Below, piece by piece: positions 8,138 to 15,187 of a stretch of DNA of 64,000 nt (the stretch's first letter is position 1; each line of letters starts with the position of its first letter). The notes beneath the pieces are model-generated. The model searched no databases and was not told the origin of the DNA. It saw nothing but the letters and a program-made list of their open reading frames with translations. The stretch is from an uncultured Ruminiclostridium sp. (GTDB lineage Bacteria > Bacillota > Clostridia > Oscillospirales > Ruminococcaceae): NCBI GenBank assembly GCA_910579265.1, contig CAJTTE010000007.1:29321-93320 (forward strand), given 5' to 3'. Position numbers and translations under genes: made by a program.

Positions 8138-8721
8138 TCAATAACGATTTGTTTCACCTTCAATGGTCGAAATACACGGTGAAAAATTTGTATCGGTATA
8201 ATAATTGCAGCTCCCCTTTTTAAGGCAACACCGCACAATGATTGCGTGTGAATTGCGCAGTCAGATTTATCGTCAGCTTGCATAAATTCGACGCAGGAAT
8301 ACTGACGTATTTCAAGGAGAATTTGTGTAAGATGACGGAAAATATGCAAGCAAGTCGCACGCAAAGCCGTCAGGCGGTCATTGTGCGGTATTGCCTTAAA
8401 TACAAATATCTGAAATTCGTTAAAATGTTCCTTATCTTCATCGTCATGAAGATAAATTATTCCGTAGCTTCCCGAAGCGGTCTCCGATATTCTTTTATAT
8501 GTTTCGATTATTTCGTCTGTTTTATTTGTGCGATGATTAGAGCAAAATAATGTGTTGATAAAAGGCGTTCCGTTTGCGTACCGCAATTTAATGCACTTGT
8601 TGTTTTCAATAATGCTTTGTACGTTTTTCGTTATTTCATCGATTATATTTTGTGTAAACAGTTCTTCATTTTCATAAGTTTCTCTGACAGATAACCAGCC
8701 GTACAGTTCTATCATGATCAA
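8138..8721 (-). pseudogene. Imm7-like immunity protein gene, interrupted by a family A repeat
   Basis: The 5' part encodes MIMIELYGWLSVRETYE through GSYGIIYLHDDEDK to EFQIFVF, matching the general pattern I associate with Imm7-type polymorphic-toxin immunity proteins. A 180-bp family A copy (8220-8399) interrupts it after FVF. Read straight through, the frame runs across the repeat and ends in an unrelated tail at 8125. Removing the 176 bp between the two TTAA ends instead gives FVFKKGSCNYYTDTNFSPC, then ISTIEGETNRY and a stop at 8138, a plausible native C-terminus. The ancestral protein would be ~136 residues. No cognate toxin is nearby, so it was probably an orphan immunity gene. Confidence 0.75.
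8220..8399 (-). repeat. Family A MITE-like element, copy 2 (inserted in a gene)
   Basis: 180 bp, TTAA to TTAA, in the opposite orientation to the other six copies. Terminal repeats are intact apart from one base at the right end (GGTATTGCC). It splits the Imm7-like gene and shifts its frame. Both flanking TTAA words are present, consistent with duplication of a TTAA or TA target. Confidence 0.92.
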
Positions 8722-8879
8722 TACCTTTTTTTACAAGATATTGCATGCGTCTTTTCGACAAGTTTTGTCAATGGCTGAGCTCAAGATCCTTAAAATACAT
8801 TAAGGTCCTCTCCTCCATAAAATTGCTCGAAAAACCACGGGCAAATATTGTAAAGGCAGGTTCATAACACCTGTAAACA

Positions 8880-9317
8880 TTATCTTAATATTTTTTCCAT
8901 AATGATCTCATCTCCGTCACGTTCGCCTGTCGGATAAAATCCTAACCTTTCATACATATTTCTTGCAGCCTCGTTGCCTTCTATATAGCAAAGTATGACC
9001 TTATCGTATCTGCCGTCCTCCGTCATCATATTCAGAATACGTTTTGCCGCTTCGATTCCGTATCCTTTGCCCTGATACCTTTCGTCAATAAAAAGCTGAC
9101 TGAAATCATATGCTCTAAGCTCTTCGAAGTCGTAATACAAAGCCATTCCCACAGGGGTTTCGTTTCTGTAGACAACAAAAGCGTTGCTCCTGCTTTCACG
9201 GAAGGCGTAGGCTCTTGCCAGAAGTCTCATATCATCAGACACAAAGCTTTTTTGCTTTTCCGACACCTTCAGTCCCAAGCGCCAGTTTTCGGGATTAATT
9301 TCTTCCAATCTTAACAT
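8880..9317 (-). CDS. GNAT family N-acetyltransferase
   Basis: About 145 residues from the preferred start MLRLEEINPENW at 9317, chosen because AAAGGAAAG lies six bases upstream; a longer frame to 9422 has no such signal. The acetyl-CoA pyrophosphate loop is RYQGKGYG (motif A, ~residue 90), followed by AAKRILNMM and the C-terminal NEAARNMYERLGF. The arrangement resembles spermine/spermidine- or aminoglycoside-type small acetyltransferases; the substrate is not evident. It stands alone on the minus strand between the broken immunity gene and the DinB-like gene. Confidence 0.88.
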   Translation of the reverse strand: MLRLEEINPENWRLGLKVSEKQKSFVSDDMRLLARAYAFRESRSNAFVVYRNETPVGMALYYDFEELRAYDFSQLFIDERYQGKGYGIEAAKRILNMMTEDGRYDKVILCYIEGNEAARNMYERLGFYPTGERDGDEIIMEKILR

Positions 9318-9642
9318 TTTTTTCTTTCCTTTGGTCATAGGTGTTTTCTGAAAAACCGTATGAACATCAAAACCGATATGGTGTTCCGTCAGGAGAAAAA
9401 CCGGAAAAGACGGTCTTCGCATATCAAGAAGATATTACGTAGAAGATAACGTTCAGATTTGATGGTTTTTATACAGATTTCATATATATCATCGGTTTGG
9501 ATAAATCACTCCTCCGATGAAAACTTGCCGACAATGCTTTCTGTAAATGAAAAACTCTGGATTCAAAATGCTCGCAATATCGCATATTGCTCCGGCTTTT
9601 TCATTGTTTTTTATTTGCGCCCGTATCTTGCGCAGGGTTTTA
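9318..9642. other. Intergenic stretch, no feature seen
   Basis: 325 bases between the acetyltransferase and the DinB-like gene. Plus-strand frames beginning at 9459 and 9547 overlap the DinB-like gene antisense and have no protein-like features. Confidence 0.5.
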
Positions 9643-10302
9643 TTAGTGATGCAATATCTTATTTTTTATACGGAGACTGGCTTCCACATGCATTATCCAG
9701 TGCCGGGAAAAAGGCATTTGTATCAGTCCTCTTATATCCTTGCCGCACCAGTAATCAATCAGCCAGCAGGCTTTTTCATCATCGCTTACAACATTTAGCG
9801 GCTTAAGCCGTTCCTTATCCGAATCTGTTATTTTTCGCTTAAGATCAGCATAGGAAAGTCTTTTAAGCATATCGTCCGTACAGGCTTTTACCGTTTCGGC
9901 ATACCGATATAATCCGTCTAAATTCAAGGCTCTTGAAAAATCGGCGATTTGCTGTTTTACAAGCTCGTTTCCCGTTGTAATTATAGGAGAGTCTATTGAA
10001 TGATGGTAATTATCCGAAAAGAAAATCTGTTTATCACCGACGATAAGCGTATTAGCTACAATATCCTCAATACGGAAAATATGCCATATTGAATACGCTA
10101 TGGTTTTGCTGTGATACCCTTCCGCATTTATAAACGGAATTGAATTGAAATGCTCTCTGCTTAATTGTGTCCTGAATAAACATATTTCATCGAATAACTC
10201 ACGTCGAAGCTGTAGAAGCGTTTGTATGCCTTCGTAAAAGTCAGCTTCCTTTTTCATTTGTATCTGTGCTTTTTTATTCAGTTCCGACCACTCTTTATTC
10301 AT
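9643..10302 (-). CDS. DinB-like superfamily protein
   Basis: 219 residues, mostly helical. Histidines sit where DinB/YfiT four-helix-bundle proteins place their metal ligands: SIWHIFRIEDIV (~residue 73) and the C-terminal SRHWIMHVEASLRI (~residues 203-213). Such proteins are usually thiol-dependent transferases or stress proteins of unknown substrate. In many genomes this variant is labelled phage head-tail adaptor by error; no phage genes are nearby. Monocistronic on the minus strand. Confidence 0.7.
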   Translation of the reverse strand: MNKEWSELNKKAQIQMKKEADFYEGIQTLLQLRRELFDEICLFRTQLSREHFNSIPFINAEGYHSKTIAYSIWHIFRIEDIVANTLIVGDKQIFFSDNYHHSIDSPIITTGNELVKQQIADFSRALNLDGLYRYAETVKACTDDMLKRLSYADLKRKITDSDKERLKPLNVVSDDEKACWLIDYWCGKDIRGLIQMPFSRHWIMHVEASLRIKNKILHH

Positions 10303-10365
10303 TGTAAGCTCCTAAAATAACTCTGAGACTTAAGGACATATTTTTAATCGAAAATCCTAAGTTGC

Positions 10366-10625
10366 TCACCTTTTGCAGTAAGCAAAAGGCATGCTTCTCA
10401 TTGAATTGAATATCCAAAGGGCTGCTCCCCGGGATTTCTTAAATCTCAGCTTGTTCAAGCTGCCGGAATTGCGAAGCAATCCCCAGGTCCGGTTTTGGGT
10501 TTTTATCACCTGCTGAACAGAAATACGAAACCAGCCGCCGCAAGGAGCGGCAAATTTTCCCAAAGACTTGACATGGACGCAAGCCTTAAAGCGGATGATC
10601 GCTTAAAGAGTCGGCGACAGTAGGG
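10366..10625. repeat. Family C repeat debris
   Basis: A 65-codon minus-strand frame here is not protein-like. The stretch contains CCTTTTGC/GCAAAAGG around ~10374-10392, shared with 3758-3940. It also contains ATTGCTTCGCAATTCCGGCA on the minus strand, closely matching plus-strand ATTGCTTCGCAGCTCCGGCA inside the YjbR-like gene (~11180). AAGCGGATGATC (~10597) also recurs in that gene. I read it as a decayed mobile repeat following the operon. Confidence 0.45.
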
Positions 10626-10631
10626 CAGCGG

Positions 10632-10808
10632 CTATAAACCCGGGACGCTGGTTCTCGTTAGATTGGGATATCTGATGTAACAATAATCATCGCCGAAATG
10701 TGAATTTGCCTCCCGCCACAGTCGTTCAATAAAGCCCTCGCCGTCATTTGTGGAGCCTTCCTTGCCGATTACCGTAAAAGCTTCCTTTTTGCATTTTTCT
10801 ATTTTCAT
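10632..10808 (-). CDS. Truncated GyrI-like/effector-binding domain protein
   Basis: A 58-codon frame starting MKIEKCKKEAFTVIGKEGST, then NDGEGFIERLWREANSHFGD, ending soon after. This is the N-terminus typical of AraC-effector-binding/GyrI-like ligand-binding proteins, normally 150 or more residues. After HFG the frame leaves the family pattern and stops at 10632, next to family C repeat debris, so the gene is probably truncated. Its ATG overlaps the YjbR-like stop codon (ATGA, 10805-10808), implying coupling in the T-box operon. Confidence 0.6.
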   Translation of the reverse strand: MKIEKCKKEAFTVIGKEGSTNDGEGFIERLWREANSHFGDDYCYIRYPNLTRTSVPGL

Positions 10809-11395
10809 TTTTTCTCCTTGACGTTCGCCGCTTTTTTCGATTTTTTTATCTTAGGAGCGGTTAGCTCGTAACTTATATCGATAAGCCATTTTATCTTCTC
10901 GTTCTCAACCTCCGATAAATCTACGGTGACCCAATGATCCTTATCCATATGATAGGCGGGGTAAAAGCCTTTTTCCATTCTCAGAGAGCCTAACATTATC
11001 GGATCACATTTCACGTTTACAACCACCGCCCGATGTTTCCGGCTTCTTGGGGGATCATCCGCTTGGCACTTGGCGTCTGTGCTAAGCTTTTGGTGCATTG
11101 CCGCCGTATCATTGCCGCAGTAGGTTCCATCTCTCGGTTCAGTGGAGATGAAATCTTCCGCTGTACCCCCAAATTGCTTCGCAGCTCCGGCAGATTGTTT
11201 AAGCTGTGCTTTAACGTTCGTATTACCGCTTTTCTCAGGATCGAGCTTTTCCTTCGGAATATTCATAATGAGTGCGAACCATTTTCTGTTTCCCTTGTGT
11301 CTGTAAACCGAGTAATCGGGATATTTTTCCCATGGGAATTCCGCTTCTGCACCGTATTCCTCTGTTATATATTTTTCCAGTTCGGTTCTGTCCAT
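10805..11395 (-). CDS. MmcQ/YjbR-like protein with an extra segment
   Basis: 196 residues against a usual ~115. The N-terminal part (PWEKYPDYSVYRHKGNRKWF, residues 21-40) and the C-terminal part (VNVKCDPIMLGSLR to DHWVTVDL, ~127-160, and WLIDISYELT) are characteristic of the YjbR/CyaY-like fold. Residues ~55-122 (about 11030-11230) are a polar, low-order segment absent from the family. Its DNA shares motifs with the family C repeat at 10366-10625, so it looks like an in-frame repeat insertion. The role of YjbR proteins is unsettled. Third gene of the T-box operon; a basic Lys-rich tail ends the protein. Confidence 0.8.
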   Translation of the reverse strand: MDRTELEKYITEEYGAEAEFPWEKYPDYSVYRHKGNRKWFALIMNIPKEKLDPEKSGNTNVKAQLKQSAGAAKQFGGTAEDFISTEPRDGTYCGNDTAAMHQKLSTDAKCQADDPPRSRKHRAVVVNVKCDPIMLGSLRMEKGFYPAYHMDKDHWVTVDLSEVENEKIKWLIDISYELTAPKIKKSKKAANVKEKK

Positions 11396-11455
11396 TTTGC
11401 CGATCCCTCCGTAAGCCGCGGTTTGGCGTTTGAATTTTCATTAATAGCCGTTTTA

Positions 11456-12022
11456 TTATCCGATAGACCCGGATATGCTTTTTGCAAAACGCTTTACGGT
11501 TTCCCTTGCCGGTTCCGATATCATAAGACCGCCTTCAACGCTGACTTTTCCGAAGGCTTTCGGCGATAGAAACAGTATGTCGGGTTCCTGCTCTTCGGTT
11601 ATCTGATATCGGAAGGCGGCGGTAAAGTTATCCCGTCCCGTGTTGCTGACAACAATAAATTTTTTCGGAACGGACAAATATTTTTCCAACAGATCCTCTC
11701 GTTTTTGAAAATAACACTGGCTTCGTTCGTTGAAGGCAAAAAAGACGGAGCTGGGGTAATCGCAGTAATTGGGTACAATAAAAAACGCAAGGTCGCTGTT
11801 TGTTATTTCATCGTAAAGCTTAAATATGGAATCGGAAAAGTGCGGACATTTTTCCGCCGAGTTAAAGCATTCGTAATCGCAGCTGCCGCAGGGAATAACT
11901 TCAAGCTCCGAAAAATCGTAAACCCTTGCTTTATACTCACCGTACAGCCGATAAAGCTCTTTTGCAATATCGGCGCAGTTCCCGCCTGATCGTTTGCTGA
12001 AAGAAATTATACAAACCTTCAT
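11456..12022 (-). CDS. Flavodoxin-like NAD(P)H-dependent FMN reductase family protein
   Basis: 188 residues. MKVCIISFSKRSGGNCADIA is the beta1-loop-helix that binds FMN phosphate in flavodoxin-like reductases. It is followed by the Cys cluster CGSCDYECF (~residues 46-54), seen in iron-sulfur flavoprotein relatives, though here the spacing is incomplete. VPNYCDYPSSVFFAFNERS occupies the second flavin loop. It probably acts as a soluble redox enzyme of unknown substrate. It begins 11 bases after the acetyltransferase gene, within the T-box operon. Confidence 0.75.
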   Translation of the reverse strand: MKVCIISFSKRSGGNCADIAKELYRLYGEYKARVYDFSELEVIPCGSCDYECFNSAEKCPHFSDSIFKLYDEITNSDLAFFIVPNYCDYPSSVFFAFNERSQCYFQKREDLLEKYLSVPKKFIVVSNTGRDNFTAAFRYQITEEQEPDILFLSPKAFGKVSVEGGLMISEPARETVKRFAKSISGSIG

Positions 12023-12033
12023 TTTGCGCTCCC

Positions 12034-12579
12034 TTAAAGCTTCAAATAAAAATACAAAGCAATTTCATTTTCATATTTGCTTAGAGCGTACTTTTTCGTG
12101 TTAAGACCGCTTAGCTCAAAGCCGTACCTGATATAGAAGCGGCAAGCCTGCAAATTAACGTCCTGAGTTTCCAAAGTGATGCCGCTGAATTTCCGCTCTC
12201 TGCACCACGCGACAGCGCCGTCCATCAGCTTTGTCCCGATACCCTGATGACGATATAGTGAATCAACAGCTAAATCGGCAATATAGCCTTTGTCCAAGAT
12301 GTCCGACACAACCTTTATATAACCCACACATATATTATCGCGTATCGCCAGAAATACTGCGCGCTCTTCGCGGTCAATAAAATCATACGGATTAAACCTG
12401 TCATCATCATATTTTTTTGTCTTTTTTTCAGTGTCTTTATCATACAATATTTCGCTGTATGACCATTTTTCGCCGTCATAAGCCGGAATAAAACGACCGA
12501 TCAGTTCAAAGGGCTGACTTTTATACGGCAAATGCAGCAAATCAATTACCGATTCACTTAATTTTACAACATCTATCAT
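12034..12579 (-). CDS. GNAT family N-acetyltransferase under T-box control
   Basis: About 181 residues from MIDVVKLSESV. The start at 12579 follows AAGAGGAGAAAT. A longer frame to 12645 would translate the T-box terminator and is rejected. Motif A is SLYRHQGIGTKLMDGAVAW (~residues 115-133), and the acetyl-CoA fold continues through QDVNLQACRFYIRYGFELSG. It resembles small-molecule or streptothricin-type acetyltransferases; the substrate is unknown. It is the first gene of a four-gene minus-strand operon, and the leader directly upstream is a T-box. That ties its expression to the charging state of one tRNA, probably tRNA-Ile. Confidence 0.85.
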   Translation of the reverse strand: MIDVVKLSESVIDLLHLPYKSQPFELIGRFIPAYDGEKWSYSEILYDKDTEKKTKKYDDDRFNPYDFIDREERAVFLAIRDNICVGYIKVVSDILDKGYIADLAVDSLYRHQGIGTKLMDGAVAWCRERKFSGITLETQDVNLQACRFYIRYGFELSGLNTKKYALSKYENEIALYFYLKL

Positions 12580-12594
12580 ATTTCTCCTCTTAAA

Positions 12595-12862
12595 ATAAAA
12601 AATCCCGCCCCGAATAACGGGACAGGAAATGCCTGTACCACCCATTAAACCATTCGGAAAGCGTCCCGAAAACGCGGAAACGCCTTCATAAAACAGCTTT
12701 CCTTAACGCGGAAAATACGGCTCGGCTTAATGGAGCGTCATGCTCTTTCAGCCTGCAACTACAAAGTGATATTCGGAAAAAGTCTACTCCTGCCGCTTTT
12801 CCACCCTCGGCGGCTCTCTGAAAGTTTCCTCTTTTACCTACTGTCTTTGTCACTGTTTTTAT
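12595..12862 (-). promoter_or_regulatory. T-box riboswitch, probable tRNA-Ile specificity
   Basis: The leader carries T-box elements in order on the minus strand: AGAGAGCCGCCGAGGGTGGA with AAAGCGGC (stem I distal part), GAATATCAC with candidate specifier ATC (12768-12770, Ile), and the T-box core GGGTGGTAC (12635-12643). A terminator follows, with TCCCG/CGGGA and a T-run at 12595-12622. UGGU in the core would pair with an A discriminator base, consistent with tRNA-Ile. Uncharged tRNA would stabilise the antiterminator and switch the GNAT operon on. The T-box call is firm; the specifier call is an inference from the GAA-N-triplet context. Confidence 0.85.
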
Positions 12863-12880
12863 GCTCAACTATAGAATATC

Positions 12881-12912
12881 ATTATAATAACATTTTTAGA
12901 TGATTTTGTCAA
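12881..12912 (-). promoter_or_regulatory. Promoter of the T-box operon
   Basis: Minus strand TTGACA (12907-12912), 17-base spacer, TATTAT (12884-12889); an overlapping TATAAT lies at 20-base spacing. It sits just upstream of the T-box leader and directly after the methyltransferase stop. Confidence 0.75.
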
Positions 12913-12939
12913 GAGAAAAAAGTCTTGAAGAAAAATAAG

Positions 12940-13698
12940 TCAAAGCTTTTCAGAAATGACCATAAGCTGGATTTTGTTTTCCGAGTACGGATTTCCGTTG
13001 TAATCGCCATAGCTTTCTTTGACCGCCATTTTTCGCTTTTCCATTATATCTTGTATTTCGCCGAGCGAATAAAGCCTTGTAGGGTTTCCTTCTTCAATAA
13101 CCGGTTTGTTCAGTATTTCGCCGTAGCTGTAATCAAGCTGACCGTAAAGCATGGTTTTGGTTTCCTTGTCCCACTCAAATTCAGAAAGCGTAAGGCCCTT
13201 TTCTCCTTCGTCCCACAGCTTGCAAGGAAAATGACTTTTGGCGTAATCTGCGTTCATAATATCCATAAAGTGTTTTCCTCCGCTTTTAAGTGCTTTTGAA
13301 ACAACATCGAATATTTTCAGGTTTTCTTCCTCGTTTTCAAGATAACCTATTGCTCCGTCTGCCATATTCAACACCAGATCATATTCGTTTTCAAATTCAA
13401 TTCGCCGAATATCCGACAGAATAAAATGCGCGTTCAGCTTTTCTTTTAAAGCACATAATGAGGCGTATTCAATATAATCGGGGGTTATATCCACTCCCGT
13501 GACCGTATAACCTCGGCGGGCAAGTTCTATGGAATGCCTCCCAAAGCCGCATGCAAGATCCAGTATTCTTTCATTTCCGTTAAGATCAAGCTTTTCAATG
13601 AGAAAATCCACCTGTCTTTCGGTCTCTTCGACCCAAGACTGATTTTGAATATCGAGCGTCCAGATTTTTTTGTACCAGTCGCTGCCTGACGATTTCAT
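12940..13698 (-). CDS. Class I SAM-dependent methyltransferase
   Basis: 252 residues. Motif I ILDLACGFGRHSIELARRGY (~residues 44-63) binds SAM. VTGVDITPDYIEYA gives the acidic residue for the ribose, and NEYDLVLNMADGAIGYL the motif IV region. The pattern is that of small-molecule or ubiquinone-type methyltransferases of unknown substrate. The start codon abuts the stop codon of the MATE transporter gene with no spacer, so the two are probably translationally coupled. That suggests a shared role in modifying or exporting a small compound, by inference. Confidence 0.88.
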   Translation of the reverse strand: MKSSGSDWYKKIWTLDIQNQSWVEETERQVDFLIEKLDLNGNERILDLACGFGRHSIELARRGYTVTGVDITPDYIEYASLCALKEKLNAHFILSDIRRIEFENEYDLVLNMADGAIGYLENEEENLKIFDVVSKALKSGGKHFMDIMNADYAKSHFPCKLWDEGEKGLTLSEFEWDKETKTMLYGQLDYSYGEILNKPVIEEGNPTRLYSLGEIQDIMEKRKMAVKESYGDYNGNPYSENKIQLMVISEKL

Positions 13699-15087
13699 TT
13701 AATGAAGCACCTCCGCTTTTGCCGCAAAATATTCTCTGTTTTTCTTTTTAAACAGGCTCCAAACAACCACATAGCATACCAGATGTGTGGCAAGTGTAAT
13801 TCCCCATGATACCGGGTATGAGAGATAAACCGTGTTTACCGTATGATATTCGGGAATCTGAAAAACCGTTGCGATCCAAAGAATACGAAGTCCGCAGGCG
13901 CCCAGCAAAGAAACGATCATCGGCATTATCGAATAACCCAGTCCCCGGAGCATTCCCACCATAACGTCCATTGCTCCGCATATTGCATAAGTTGTGGCAA
14001 TTATGGAGAGGCGGCTGATACCGGCTTCAATAACCTCAGGAGTTTTGGAGTAAATGCCGAGAAGCGGTTTTCCGAAAATATATGCGGACCACCCGACGAT
14101 CAATCCGGTTATCGTCACACACATTAGGGAACAAAACAGGATCTTTGGTATGCGGTTATATTTTCCGGCGCCGGAATTTTGCCCTGTAAAAGAAATTGCC
14201 GCTTGGTGAAAGGTATTCATTGCCATATAAATGAACCCTTCTATGGAAAGCGCCGAGGAGTTTCCCGAAACCACAGTATCCCCGAAAAGATTCACAGAGG
14301 ATTGTATGACAACATTTGACAGGGAAAAAATCATTCCCTGAAGTCCTGCGGGCAGCCCTATCCTTACTATTGTTCCTAAAACATGTCCGTTTATTTTAAG
14401 CTGTTTGATATCAAGATGTATCGAAGTATCGTCCCTGATAAGGCAAAAAACAATAAGACCAGCTGATATGAACTGTGAAATTACCGTGGCGAGTGCGACT
14501 CCGGCTACATCCATTTTAAGCACAATAACAAAAAGCAGATTCAATCCTACATTTATGATTCCGGCTGCTGTAAGAAAATACAGCGGACGTTTTGTATCAC
14601 CGACAGCGCGAAGAATCGCAGAACCGAAATTGTAAACCATCATAGCAGGCATTCCGAGAAAATAAATCCGAAGATATGTGACTGCAAGCGGAAGCTGAGC
14701 CTCTGTAGCGTTCATAAGCTCCAGCATCTGAGGCGCAAAAATAAACCCCGCAATCGTCAGCACAACACCGCAAATTCCGGACAGCAGTATTGAAGTGTGA
14801 ACAGCGTCGTGTATGCCCGAATGAGATTCTGCTCCATGAGCGCGTGCAACTATTACGTTTACGCCTACCGACAGTCCTACAAACAGGTTAGTGAAAAGAT
14901 TTATAAGGGATGAAGTGGAGCCTACCGCTCCCATTGAATTATCACCGGCAAAACGTCCTACAACGATTACATCTGCCGCGTTAAATAGCAGCTGCAACAC
15001 TCCGGACGCCATAAGCGGCAAAGAAAACAGCAGCATTTTTTTAAGCACCGAGCCGCTGCACATATCCATTTGATATTGTTTAGACAT
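13699..15087 (-). CDS. MATE family multidrug/metabolite exporter
   Basis: 462 residues, the usual MATE length, with about 12 predicted membrane segments in two MatE halves. Characteristic sequence includes SLPLMASGVLQLLFNAADVI and VGRFAGDNSMGAVGSTSSLI in the N-half and GLPAGLQGMIFSLSNVVIQS in the C-half. MATE proteins export organic cations or metabolites using Na+ or H+ gradients across the cytoplasmic membrane. GAAGGATC precedes the ATG. It is immediately followed by the methyltransferase gene. Confidence 0.93.
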   Translation of the reverse strand: MSKQYQMDMCSGSVLKKMLLFSLPLMASGVLQLLFNAADVIVVGRFAGDNSMGAVGSTSSLINLFTNLFVGLSVGVNVIVARAHGAESHSGIHDAVHTSILLSGICGVVLTIAGFIFAPQMLELMNATEAQLPLAVTYLRIYFLGMPAMMVYNFGSAILRAVGDTKRPLYFLTAAGIINVGLNLLFVIVLKMDVAGVALATVISQFISAGLIVFCLIRDDTSIHLDIKQLKINGHVLGTIVRIGLPAGLQGMIFSLSNVVIQSSVNLFGDTVVSGNSSALSIEGFIYMAMNTFHQAAISFTGQNSGAGKYNRIPKILFCSLMCVTITGLIVGWSAYIFGKPLLGIYSKTPEVIEAGISRLSIIATTYAICGAMDVMVGMLRGLGYSIMPMIVSLLGACGLRILWIATVFQIPEYHTVNTVYLSYPVSWGITLATHLVCYVVVWSLFKKKNREYFAAKAEVLH

Positions 15088-15145
15088 GCGCTGATCCTTC
15101 TTCCGTTATTTTTATCAATTTCATTTTTGTCTTATGAACGTTTTT

Positions 15146-15175
15146 AAAGGCCGTGCTTTTTACGCACAGCCTTTT
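15146..15175 (-). terminator. Probable terminator after glyS
   Basis: AAAGGCCGTGC (15146-15156) pairs with GCACAGCCTTT (15164-15174) with one bulge, beyond the glyS stop at 15188. The T-run is poor on the minus strand and better on the plus strand, so the direction is less certain. Confidence 0.5.
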
Positions 15176-15187
15176 TATTTGTTTGAA

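Noticed and set aside
8125..8721. 198-codon open frame across the immunity gene and repeat copy 2
   Set aside because: It is a chimera of the immunity gene, the repeat and an out-of-frame tail; the reconstruction with the repeat removed ends elsewhere in a better frame.
12580..12645. Longer start for the T-box-controlled acetyltransferase
   Set aside because: The extra 22 codons are the T-box core and terminator; the ribosome site is at 12579.
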